Origin: Kiritimatiellia bacterium
GTDB taxonomy: Bacteria > Verrucomicrobiota > Kiritimatiellia > RFP12 > UBA1067
Assembly: GCA_017965685.1 (NCBI GenBank)
Contig: JAGCPM010000155.1
Span: forward strand, 1-5,509
Reading direction: 5' to 3'
Length of the DNA: 5,509 nt
Part shown: in pieces, positions 1 to 5,509 of the stretch
Position numbering within the stretch: the stretch's first letter is position 1
How the letters are laid out: each line of letters begins with the position of its first letter
The notes under the pieces: generated by a model
Databases searched by the model: none
The model's input: the letters and a program-made list of their open reading frames with translations, nothing else
Told to the model about the DNA's origin: nothing
Program-made: the position numbers and the translations under genes

Positions 1-524
1 GCACTTCGCGCGGCGCAACGGAGTCTCTTAAAGAGATGGGCTTTGATCCGGTTATGGTTCCCGTCGGCCACGCATTCGCCAAGCCGAAAATGCGCGAAAC
101 GGGCGCGGTTTGCGGTGGAGAGCTTGCCGGCCACTACTATTTCCGCGACTTCTTCGGTTGCGACAGCGGTTTTCTGGCCGCGATTTCCATCCTTGGCGAG
201 GCGGCGAAGGCGAAGGCAACCGGAATGTCGTTTGCGGATTTGGTAGCGCCGGTTTCCTCCCGCTATGCAAACTCCGGCGAAATCAATTTCGACGTCTCCT
301 CGAAAGAGACGGCCATGACCCGCGCGCTGGCGGCGGCGGACGCGAACTTCCCAAAGCCGCTTTCTGAATCGCGCATCGACGGCGTCCGAATCGACTATGC
401 CGAGGGCTGGTTCAATATCCGCGCCTCAAACACCGAGAACTGCCTGCGGCTTGTGGCGGAGTGCGACACAAAAGCGCGGCTTGATTCATGGCTCGCGACA
501 ATGAAAAGAGCAATAGCGCCATGA
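1..524 (+). CDS. manB: Phosphomannomutase/phosphoglucomutase, C-terminal part (5' end outside window)
   Basis: This is the 3' end of an alpha-D-phosphohexomutase gene. Such cytoplasmic enzymes interconvert hexose 6-phosphate and 1-phosphate, feeding GDP-mannose and UDP-glucose synthesis for cell-surface glycans. The frame is open from the window edge (codons from position 3, reading TSRGATESLKEMG), so the ATG at 36 is internal. Two family signatures are visible. The sugar-binding loop GGELAGHYYF lies at 114-143 and is followed by a DSG motif. The phosphate-binding loop of domain IV, RASNTEN, lies at 420-440; the usual form is RxSNTEP or similar, so the final Asn is a mild variation. The active-site serine and Mg-binding domains I-II are upstream and not seen. 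The stop codon overlaps the next start as ATGA, which suggests a shared transcript and translational coupling. The family is certain; mannose versus glucose specificity is not, so the symbol is provisional. Confidence 0.92.
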   Translation, partial: TSRGATESLKEMGFDPVMVPVGHAFAKPKMRETGAVCGGELAGHYYFRDFFGCDSGFLAAISILGEAAKAKATGMSFADLVAPVSSRYANSGEINFDVSSKETAMTRALAAADANFPKPLSESRIDGVRIDYAEGWFNIRASNTENCLRLVAECDTKARLDSWLATMKRAIAP

Positions 525-1378
525 GGATCGATTTCCACGTCCATTCCACCGCGAGCGACGGCTCCTTCCCGCCCGCCGGTCTCGCCGCCGAGGGCAAGGA
601 TTTCTTCGCAATGGCCCTCACCGATCACGACAACACCGACGGCATCGCGGAATACCTCTCGGCGAAAATACCGACCGCACTCCGTCGCATCGCGGGTGTG
701 GAGCTTTCGATCGAGCCGGGCGAAGGCTTCGACAAGTTCCATCTCCTCGCGCTCGGGATAGACGTGTCCAATGCAGCGCTCAAGGCTTTTCTAAGGCGCA
801 TCCTCGATGGTCGCAACGGCCGGAACGATCGCATAATCGCCAACTTCGCGCGCCTTGGCATAGAAATGCCGGATATCGAGACGTACGCCAACGGCGAAGT
901 GCTGGCGCGTCCGCATTTCGCGAAATACCTCTTCGACCACGGCTATGCGAAGACGCCCAAAGAGGCTTTCGACAAGTATCTCCTGCCCGATTCGCCGCGC
1001 GAGACCCGCTGCTACGAAGAGCGCTACCATCCGCCGCAGGAAGAGACTTTCCGCATCGTCCACGCCGCCGGCGGAATCGCAGTCATGGCGCACCCGAAAT
1101 ACTGGCGGCTCGAATGGAAAACATCAGGAATCGATTACAAGGCGGCGGAAAAGGAACTCGCCCGGCTGAAGGAGGCGGGGCTTGACGGACTCGAGTGCCA
1201 CTACCGCGCGAACGATGTGGACGAAGACGTCAAATTCACCAACATCGCGACCGCGCTCGGGCTGCTCAAGACGGCAGGCAGTGATTTCCACGGCGCGAAC
1301 AAGCCCAACATTCCTCTCGGAATGGAAGTAAGCGAGGCGTTCATAAGGCCAACCCTCGACCGCCTCGGCGTGAATTAG
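521..1378 (+). CDS. PHP-domain metal-dependent phosphoesterase (TrpH/YciV/RNase AM-like)
   Basis: A complete 285-residue PHP-domain protein. Every metal-binding motif of the family can be read, numbering from the ATG at 521: HVH at residues 6-8 with D13, TDHD at 34-37, GVE with E61, H74 in FHLLALG, then ARPHFA, MAHP, a glutamate in GLECHY, and the final SDFHG. The mid-protein ARPHFA segment is typical of the YciV/TrpH subgroup. Known members act as 5'-3' exoribonucleases on short RNA or rRNA 5' ends, or as 3',5'-nucleoside bisphosphate phosphatases, using three metal ions. A cytoplasmic role is expected, as there is no signal peptide. The start at 521 is preferred because it gives an ATGA overlap with the mutase stop, puts HVH at the usual distance from the N-terminus, and has AAAAGAG at 504-510. 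An in-frame ATG at 488 would add 11 polar residues. Exact substrate is not decidable from sequence. Confidence 0.92.
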   Translation: MRIDFHVHSTASDGSFPPAGLAAEGKDFFAMALTDHDNTDGIAEYLSAKIPTALRRIAGVELSIEPGEGFDKFHLLALGIDVSNAALKAFLRRILDGRNGRNDRIIANFARLGIEMPDIETYANGEVLARPHFAKYLFDHGYAKTPKEAFDKYLLPDSPRETRCYEERYHPPQEETFRIVHAAGGIAVMAHPKYWRLEWKTSGIDYKAAEKELARLKEAGLDGLECHYRANDVDEDVKFTNIATALGLLKTAGSDFHGANKPNIPLGMEVSEAFIRPTLDRLGVN

Positions 1379-1382
1379 GTGG

Positions 1383-1411
1383 TTGCAATGGAAGGGTGAT
1401 TTTGATATACT
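1383..1411 (+). promoter_or_regulatory. Sigma70-type promoter for the secreted-protein gene
   Basis: TTGCAA (1383-1388) and TATACT (1406-1411) are separated by exactly 17 bp. A TG at 1403-1404 one base before the -10 makes it an extended -10 type. It lies in the 66-bp gap after the PHP gene, and the expected start point near 1418 would leave a leader of about 25 nt. An inverted repeat, AGGGTG (1393-1398) and CACCCT (1414-1419), brackets the -10 box and could be an operator. Seen in sequence; activity is inferred. Confidence 0.65.
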
Positions 1412-1444
1412 GCCACCCTAGAGGGGAAACACACGAAGGCAAGT

Positions 1445-2473
1445 ATGAAAACAAAGTTGACGATAGGCGCCGCAATCTTCGCGGCAGTGGCAACAACCGC
1501 GATGGCGGAAACCATAGTCGATACGTTTGAGAATGATACAGCCGGTTCTGCGCCGGCATTAAGTTGGTCCGCCGGAACAGTCGTGGCTGATAAAACGCTG
1601 ACAGAGCCAGCGTATGGCTACCCCACGACGGCAACACACACAAATACTCTCGATATTGCAGGGACTGCAACCCGTGCTACGTCAGGCAACAATGTCTTTG
1701 ACATGATGGTTAAACTGAATAAGGTGGACGATGATCTTCCCACGCCGGAAGCTTCACCGCTATTCGCGGTCGCGGTTGATACGAGCGGTGCTCTGAAGCT
1801 CTACTGCAAAGAGACGGCGGACGGCGCCGCCGGCTGGTCTCCGGCGCTTGGCACATGCGCTGATGACACGTGGATGCGCCTCACATTTGATGTGAGCACC
1901 AATGACAACAGCTTTGTTGTAGCCAAGGATGGTGTTCTGACCGGTACGACATACTACCTCGCGAACCCGAAGCCGGTCGGCATCGTCACGAACGTCACCG
2001 TCGAGGGCTCTACTGCAATCGACGACTTTGTCGCAACAAGCGGCTCCTTCGCTCCGTATGCGCAGGTGGATGACCGCGGTGATCCAGCCGTTGTTACATC
2101 GACCGATTACCCCGATATTGCCGTCCCGACTAAGTATCTGACAACGTACTCTCTTCCCGCTACTTCCGAGGCGGCAGGTGCAACGATTCCGAACTCCTCG
2201 CTGAAAGTTGCGCAGGCTTATCAGGTCGGTGTTGCGCCGACTGAAGGGGCGACATTCGAAATCGAGGAGGCGGCGTTCGACGGGACCAATCTAACGCTTA
2301 CGTTCCCGGGCGACTGGCCAGCAGGATCATACACGGTCAAGTATGGCACGACCGCCGAATGCCTTCACACTGCCACAGGAACCGCTACCAAGGAAGGCGG
2401 CAATAATAAGGTTACGTTGGCGATACCGGATTTTGGTGGCGGCAACGTGCTCTACTACAAGGTTTCGAGGTGA
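1445..2473 (+). CDS. Secreted beta-rich protein, LamG-like, function unknown
   Basis: A 342-residue protein of unknown function. The N-terminus is a clear Sec signal peptide: MKTK, a hydrophobic stretch to about residue 18, and AMA|E as probable cleavage after residue 21. Residues about 22-205 look like a jelly-roll LamG or concanavalin-like domain: a DTFEND opening, alternating beta-like segments, and TWMRLTFDV around W143 followed by a short strand and KDG, the pattern of 'W-x-R-L-x-x-D ... DG' in such folds. Residues about 245-342 form a second beta-rich module ending in YYKVSR, with no cell-wall anchor or transmembrane segment. Start choice rests on the signal peptide and AAGG at 1436-1439. 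It has its own promoter, and the 22-bp array begins on its stop codon. Composition is rich in Ala, Thr, Asp and Gly, with fewer G/C-ending codons than its neighbours. A carbohydrate-binding or surface role is possible but unproven. Confidence 0.8.
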   Translation: MKTKLTIGAAIFAAVATTAMAETIVDTFENDTAGSAPALSWSAGTVVADKTLTEPAYGYPTTATHTNTLDIAGTATRATSGNNVFDMMVKLNKVDDDLPTPEASPLFAVAVDTSGALKLYCKETADGAAGWSPALGTCADDTWMRLTFDVSTNDNSFVVAKDGVLTGTTYYLANPKPVGIVTNVTVEGSTAIDDFVATSGSFAPYAQVDDRGDPAVVTSTDYPDIAVPTKYLTTYSLPATSEAAGATIPNSSLKVAQAYQVGVAPTEGATFEIEEAAFDGTNLTLTFPGDWPAGSYTVKYGTTAECLHTATGTATKEGGNNKVTLAIPDFGGGNVLYYKVSR

Positions 2474-2643
2474 CGTCTGGTAGGTGATTAGGTGCCTTCT
2501 GGCAGTGAGCAAGGTGTCATCTGGCTATAAGCGAGGTGACACCTAAATGTTAGTTAGGTGCCACCGTATTATTGTCGAGGTGTCACCCGGCTCAGAACGA
2601 GATGTCATCTCGCTATGAGTATGATGCTAGTGACTGTATTGAC
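2468..2643. repeat. Array of eight 22-bp units with AGGTGNCAYCT palindromic cores
   Basis: Units start at 2468, 2490, 2512, 2534, 2556, 2578, 2600 and 2622, exactly 22 bp apart. The first 11 bases form the conserved core: AGGTGACGTCT, AGGTGCCTTCT, AGGTGTCATCT, AGGTGACACCT, AGGTGCCACCG, AGGTGTCACCC, AGATGTCATCT, and a weak TGATGCTAGTG. Units 4 and 7 are perfect 5+1+5 palindromes. The other 11 bases vary, though units 2, 3 and 6 share GGC after the core and unit 7 has CGC. Unit 1 overlaps the final AGG TGA of the upstream gene; unit 8 runs into the -35 box at 2639-2644. A one-base centre cannot be an RNA hairpin loop, so the palindromes make most sense as DNA sites for a dimeric protein. The step is close to two helical turns, which would place sites on nearly one face. 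Array identity is seen directly; function is inference. Confidence 0.88.
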
Positions 2644-2668
2644 AGTGTGGGGAGTATTTTAGTATACT
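2639..2668 (+). promoter_or_regulatory. Sigma70-type promoter for the HU-like gene
   Basis: A perfect TTGACA (2639-2644) and TATACT (2663-2668) with an 18-bp spacer, predicting a start near 2675 and a leader of about 29 nt. The -35 box touches the last unit of the 22-bp array. An imperfect inverted repeat, GGGGAGTAT (2649-2657) and ATACTTCCC (2664-2672), surrounds and includes the -10. The -10 context TATACTTCC resembles TATACTGCC in the promoter at 1406. Confidence 0.72.
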
Positions 2669-2690
2669 TCCCGTATCAAGCAAGAGAAAT

Positions 2691-2695
2691 GGAGG
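2691..2695 (+). promoter_or_regulatory. Ribosome binding site GGAGG for the HU-like gene
   Basis: GGAGG stands 8 bases before the ATG at 2704 and decides the start. A nearer out-of-frame ATG at 2697 is only one base from the site, too close for normal initiation, and opens a 67-residue frame with no recognisable content. Confidence 0.7.
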
Positions 2696-2703
2696 CATGA
2701 ATT

Positions 2704-3132
2704 ATGGCAAACCCCCTTTACAAACTCAAGAAGATAACGGTTCCTGGCGAAGACGGGCCGAGAGAAACAGGCAAATACCGCGCGATAACGATTCGCCGCG
2801 ACACTCTTGGTACCGATTGGATACTGAAGAAGATGATAGAGCGTTACCCGCTGAAAATGTCTCCGAATGTCGTGAAATCGATTGTGAACAGCGTGCTTGA
2901 AAGCATGATAGAACGCACGCTCGAAGATGGCGAGACGATATACAACATCTCCGTTGACGGCGGCCTGATCGAAAACACGCCGGAGCGGCTTGTTGCGGAA
3001 TGGCCGCAACATCTGACGCCCGACAAGGCAAATCCGTCCATGCCTAACGCCATTTTTTCCATCTGGTCGTCCGGCGGCAAGGAAGGCGCACAACGGCGCG
3101 GGCCTATGCTCTGGAATCGCCTCGCTGCATGA
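2704..3132 (+). CDS. HU-like DNA-binding protein with an atypical C-terminal tail
   Basis: A 142-residue reading frame with a strong promoter and ribosome site. Residues 1-80 resemble the N-terminal half of the divergent HU/IHF-like family of Bacteroidetes and PVC bacteria: a basic start (YKLKK), a K-Y-R-A-I-T strand followed by RRDTLGTDWILKKMIER, then a helical stretch (SPNVVKSIVNSVLESMIERTLEDG) in the position of the HU dimer helices. Such proteins bind DNA as dimers and organise the nucleoid. From about residue 84 the expected HU strand 'G-D-x-x-x-F-x-L-S' is missing; instead there is a Trp/Pro-containing tail (AEWPQHLTPDKANP) that I do not recognise. The last 15 or so residues probably lie out of frame, because the next frame already reads LESPRCMKAYVV over the same bases. 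It may be a truncated HU gene joined to foreign sequence. The coding start is well supported; the HU assignment is moderate. Confidence 0.6.
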   Translation: MANPLYKLKKITVPGEDGPRETGKYRAITIRRDTLGTDWILKKMIERYPLKMSPNVVKSIVNSVLESMIERTLEDGETIYNISVDGGLIENTPERLVAEWPQHLTPDKANPSMPNAIFSIWSSGGKEGAQRRGPMLWNRLAA

Positions 3133-3290
3133 AGGCGTATGTGGTTTCGGTCGACTTGACTGCGCCCGGCATAAGCTTCGTCGCCACGGAGCGCGTGAAA
3201 GACTGGGGTGTGCGGATGGATAAGGTCAAGAATCGCACCTGCCTCGCAGAAACACGCCTTGAAACGACGGCGAACTTCACGCTGTCCCTC

Positions 3291-3735
3291 CAGGAGGCGC
3301 CCCCCGCCCGGCTGGATTTCGATTGTCTGACCGGCGACAGATATCAAGGTCTGCTGAGTCCGGCGGATTATGTCAACAGAAGACTGTCCGGCGAACGGAA
3401 GGAGTTTCTGGAAAAGTGTGCGCAGTGCAAGATAGCTTCCGGCGGCGTGGTCGGGCGCATCTTCAAGTCGCCTGACGCCGTCCATGGTGCGCGCAGGTTC
3501 GCGCGCGACCTTTTCGTCTGCGCTTCGATATGCCAGTGCCTGCGCAGCGAGCTTGGCGGCATGGATCTCTATCGTTTCTTCGCCAGGGAAGAGATCGCCG
3601 GCATCTTCCACTGTCTTGAGATGCATATGTACGGGGGCATGGCCAACTCGCCGGAGCTCGGCGACGCGCACGTTGCCTGCACAAAGTCCATCGCCGCAGA
3701 TTTCATGGCCCTACTACCGTTGGTCCGACTTAAGA
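3291..3735 (+). mobile_element. Possible 3' remnant of an IS4/IS1634-like transposase gene
   Basis: Inside the chimeric frame, the stretch YVNRRLSGERKEFLEK (3369-3416) nearly fits the IS4-family signature Y-x2-R-x3-E-x6-K, with one extra residue between R and E. It is followed, as in IS1634-like enzymes, by a 'SPDAVHG..RFARDLFVCASICQCL' region that resembles the conserved 'GR-F-V-x-F-I-A-L' helix, then an alpha-helical end. No terminal inverted repeats, target duplication or upstream D-D catalytic residues are present here. The identification is tentative. Confidence 0.28.
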
Positions 3736-3747
3736 GAACGTCTTCAG

Positions 3748-3754
3748 AAAGGAG
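3748..3754 (+). promoter_or_regulatory. Strong ribosome binding site AAAGGAG for the GH20 gene
   Basis: AAAGGAG lies 8 bases before the GTG at 3763 and fixes this non-ATG start. A TAA at 3757-3759 closes the GH20 frame just upstream, so no earlier in-frame start is possible nearby. Confidence 0.8.
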
Positions 3755-3762
3755 AATAACAA

Positions 3763-5418
3763 GTGAAACCAAACAAACACATAATTGCGATGGTCGCGCT
3801 CTGTGCGCTTTCTACGGCTGCGGCAATCGCCGCTTCTGATTCACAGGAGCCTGCGTTCAAGACGCTCGGTGCGATGATTGACGTCTCGCGAGGCAGGGTG
3901 CTTACCGTCCCCTATCTCAAGGCGACCTTCGAGCGAATGGGCAAGATGGGCTACAACGCCGTAATGCTCTATACCGAGGAGACGTACAAGCTCGATGGCG
4001 TCTCGAAGTGGGGCTACATGCGCGGCGGCTACACGAAGGACGATATCAAGGAACTTAAGGCGGCGGCGGACGCAAGCGGACTTAAGCTCATCCCCTGCAT
4101 CCAGACGCTTGGGCATCTTGAGAAGTACCTCCGCTGGCCGGATAGCGCGCCAGTAAAGTGCAATGATTCAACGCTGATTGTCGGCGAGCCGAAGACATAC
4201 GAACTCATCGACAAGATGCTCGCGTTCTGGCAGGAGGCGGTCGGCGGCAGTCGCATCCACATCGGAATGGACGAAGCTTGGAAGTTCTGGGAAGGCGAAT
4301 ACCAGAAGCGCAACGGCAAGAGGCCGAAATTCGACATCTTCCTTGAGCATCTCCAGAAGGTCTGCGAAATCTGCAACAGCCACGGCTTTACGGACATCAT
4401 GATCTGGAGCGACATGTTCTACCGCATGGGCTCAAAGAACGGCGGCTACTACGACATCAACGCGACGCCTTCTCCTGAACTCTCTGCGAAGATTCCGAAA
4501 GGTGTCCGCCTCGTGTTCTGGGACTACTATCATGACGATCCGGCGTTCTACGGCAAGATGATTGACGGACACATCGCGCTCAACGGCAAGCCGATTCTCG
4601 CCGGAGGCATACAGACGTGGAATCACTTCCTGCACAACCGCGACAAGACGCTACGCACGACGAAAGCGTTCATCGCCGCCGCGCAGGAGAAGGGATGCGA
4701 CGAGATGTGGTTCACAATGTGGGGCGACAACGGCGCATACTGCATCCCGGAAACGTCGGAGGAGGGACTTTTCGCCTGCGCGGAACTTGCCGCGGGCCGC
4801 ACGGCCGAGCCAACGGACGAGAACTGCGCACGCTTCCGCGCAATTACCGGCAAAGACTACGCGGCGCTCGTGCGGCTTGGCGTAACGTCCGAACCGCTTC
4901 TTCACGCAGGCTTCAGGAGGGAAGGAGATTTCCTTTACGATGACCCGCTCTACATGGCGAACCTGCGCAGCGTGATGGAGAAAAAGGGCAAGGACGCCCA
5001 GAAGTTGTTCGCAGACTGGCGCGATAAGATGGTTGCGGCCTTTGACGTGCCGGACATTCCGTCCGCGGAAGCGTACAATCGCGCGCTGTTATCCCGCTTG
5101 GATTACGAGCTCGCGGTACTCGAGGCATGGAAGACGAAAGACCGCGCCCAGCTTGAGAAAGTCGCCGCGCTTCTGACGAAGGCAGTGGAGGCGATGCGCG
5201 ACTACTGCCGGCTCTACCGCGAGAACTGGCATGCCTCGTCGCGACCTTCCGGTTTTGAGCTGATACAGAAACGCAACGCTTCCGCGCTGGAGCGGATGGA
5301 GGAAGCCAAGCGCCGTTTCGACGATTTTCTTGCCGGACGCGCCGCCACGATAGAAGAGTTTGACGAGGCTATGCAGCCTTTCGGCACGCCGCACAATCGC
5401 GAAATAATCGGGTGGTGA
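3763..5418 (+). CDS. Secreted GH20 beta-N-acetylhexosaminidase, HexD-like
   Basis: A complete 551-residue glycoside hydrolase family 20 enzyme. A signal peptide covers residues 1-23 or 24 (MKPNK, hydrophobic core, AIA|A or IAA|S), so it acts in the periplasm or outside. The TIM barrel spans about residues 34-350. It carries YTEE (70-73), IQTLGH (113-118), the catalytic pair D170-E171 in HIGMDE (166-171), IWSD (W215, D217), WDYYH (253-257), QTW (W286) and WGDN (320-323). In GH20 the Asp steers the substrate acetamido group and the Glu is the acid/base, giving retaining release of terminal GlcNAc or GalNAc. The lack of a GH20b-type N-terminal domain and the YTEE and QT-GH motifs place it with HexD rather than chitobiases. 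Residues about 350-551 are a helical C-terminal region rich in charged residues. The start is a GTG with a strong ribosome site; I see no clear promoter just upstream, so it may depend on the promoter at 2639. Substrate is not known. Confidence 0.92.
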   Translation: MKPNKHIIAMVALCALSTAAAIAASDSQEPAFKTLGAMIDVSRGRVLTVPYLKATFERMGKMGYNAVMLYTEETYKLDGVSKWGYMRGGYTKDDIKELKAAADASGLKLIPCIQTLGHLEKYLRWPDSAPVKCNDSTLIVGEPKTYELIDKMLAFWQEAVGGSRIHIGMDEAWKFWEGEYQKRNGKRPKFDIFLEHLQKVCEICNSHGFTDIMIWSDMFYRMGSKNGGYYDINATPSPELSAKIPKGVRLVFWDYYHDDPAFYGKMIDGHIALNGKPILAGGIQTWNHFLHNRDKTLRTTKAFIAAAQEKGCDEMWFTMWGDNGAYCIPETSEEGLFACAELAAGRTAEPTDENCARFRAITGKDYAALVRLGVTSEPLLHAGFRREGDFLYDDPLYMANLRSVMEKKGKDAQKLFADWRDKMVAAFDVPDIPSAEAYNRALLSRLDYELAVLEAWKTKDRAQLEKVAALLTKAVEAMRDYCRLYRENWHASSRPSGFELIQKRNASALERMEEAKRRFDDFLAGRAATIEEFDEAMQPFGTPHNREIIGW

Positions 5419-5426
5419 GAAATGGG

Positions 5427-5446
5427 AAAACGTGAAAACGTGAAAA
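5427..5446. repeat. Short 8-bp tandem repeat AAAACGTG
   Basis: Two copies of AAAACGTG and a third partial copy (AAAA) follow directly, starting 9 bases after the GH20 stop codon and running into the 7-bp repeat tract. Confidence 0.65.
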
Positions 5447-5447
5447 T

Positions 5448-5482
5448 ATCCAGCATCCAATATCCAGTATCCAATATCCAAT
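5448..5482. repeat. Five tandem 7-bp repeats ATCCANN
   Basis: ATCCA recurs at 5448, 5455, 5462, 5469 and 5476, exactly 7 bp apart, as ATCCAGC, ATCCAAT, ATCCAGT, ATCCAAT, ATCCAAT. It also reads as a 14-bp repeat of two heptads. The tract is AT-rich, non-coding and lies 30 bases after the GH20 stop. I recall similar tracts between genes in several PVC genomes, but cannot check this here. Confidence 0.85.
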
Positions 5483-5509
5483 TGGCTGTCGGCTGTTGGA
5501 TATTGGGTA
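5468..5509. repeat. Inverted repeat closing the heptad tract; possible RNA hairpin
   Basis: CCAATATCCAA (5471-5481) is perfectly complementary to TTGGATATTGG (5496-5506). Including a T-G mismatch (G-U in RNA) and two further pairs, the stem reaches 14 bp and ends at the window edge, with a 14-nt loop. The stem is AT-rich and no T-run is visible, so it is not a standard terminator, though the sequence beyond 5509 is unknown. The right arm looks like the start of the same heptad family on the other strand. Confidence 0.7.

Larger units (their letters stand above)
3129..3839 (+). pseudogene. Chimeric open frame: phosphodiester-glycosidase N-terminal fragment joined to a possible transposase end
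   Basis: A 236-residue open frame that does not read as one intact protein. Residues 1-50, starting MKAYVVSVDLTAPGISF and continuing through ATERVKDWG to TRLETTANF, match the N-terminal part of the phosphodiester glycosidase (NAGPA/DUF2233) family, which removes sugar phosphodiesters. The expected catalytic continuation is absent. Homology seems to extend upstream of the ATG (LESPRC in the same frame, 3111-3128), and no ribosome site precedes 3129, so this ATG is probably an internal Met despite the ATGA overlap with the previous stop. Residues about 54-200 have good coding composition (G/C-rich third positions to about 3720) but belong to something else, possibly an IS4-type transposase terminus. 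After about residue 205 the frame runs through the GH20 ribosome site and 77 bp into that gene, so its natural stop is lost. A remnant is the best reading; an uncharacterised fusion is the alternative. Confidence 0.55.

Noticed and set aside
488..520. Upstream ATG at 488 for the PHP gene
   Set aside because: Would give a 37-bp overlap and a polar extension not needed by the fold; the ATGA start at 521 fits better.
2468..2643. CRISPR array
   Set aside because: Conserved part is only about 11 bp and palindromic, intervening parts are 11 bp and partly related, and no cas gene is present.
2697..2900. Alternative gene from ATG 2697
   Set aside because: Only one base from GGAGG, low-complexity charged product, and fully overlapped by the better supported HU-like frame.
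2844..3671. Long minus-strand open frame of 275 codons
   Set aside because: Arg/Ala/His-rich with no recognisable motif and antisense to frames with better codon composition; a GC-rich shadow.
3484..3759. Plus-strand frame of 91 codons before the GH20 gene
   Set aside because: Ser/Arg/Ala-rich shadow of the 3129 frame; a stop at 3433 limits it and the other frame has the coding-like third positions.
3763..3840. Lipoprotein signal in the GH20 protein (Cys14)
   Set aside because: The residue before Cys is Leu, which does not fit the lipobox; an A-x-A type cleavage site follows instead.
5471..5506. Rho-independent terminator after the GH20 gene
   Set aside because: The stem is AT-rich, the loop is 14 nt, and no T-run follows within the window.

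Overview
The window looks like a chromosomal piece from a fermentative, glycan-using bacterium of the PVC group, most likely Kiritimatiellota or Lentisphaerota. This is an inference from style rather than proof: about 57% GC, Ala/Thr-rich secreted proteins with LamG-like folds, a secreted HexD-type GH20 enzyme, an HU-like protein starting MANPLYKLKK, and a phosphodiester-glycosidase-like fragment. No rRNA or other phylogenetic marker is present.

Layout, all genes on the + strand. (1) 1-524 is the 3' end of a phosphomannomutase/phosphoglucomutase gene. (2) It overlaps by ATGA with a complete PHP-domain phosphoesterase gene (521-1378), so the two are probably one transcript. (3) A 66-bp gap holds a good sigma70-type promoter, followed by a secreted beta-rich protein of unknown role (1445-2473). 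(4) At 2468-2643 lies the most striking element of the window: eight degenerate units at exactly 22-bp steps, most with an 11-bp palindromic core of the type AGGTGNCAYCT. The array starts on the stop codon of the secreted-protein gene and ends inside the -35 box of the next promoter. (5) 2704-3839 is a mosaic: an HU-like DNA-binding N-terminus, a tail of unknown origin, the N-terminal part of a phosphodiester glycosidase in another frame, and a segment that may be the end of an IS4-like transposase. No complete enzyme can be read there. (6) 3763-5418 is a complete, strongly ribosome-bound gene for a secreted GH20 hexosaminidase of the HexD type. (7) The last 90 bases hold an 8-bp tandem repeat, a run of 7-bp ATCCANN repeats and a long inverted repeat that reaches the window edge.

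How the parts may work together: the mutase and PHP protein are housekeeping sugar-phosphate and nucleotide/RNA metabolism. The GH20 enzyme would release terminal N-acetylhexosamines from host or dietary glycans outside the cytoplasm. The 22-bp array sits where an activator, repressor or nucleoid protein would act on the HU-like gene, and self-binding by that protein is a reasonable but untested idea.
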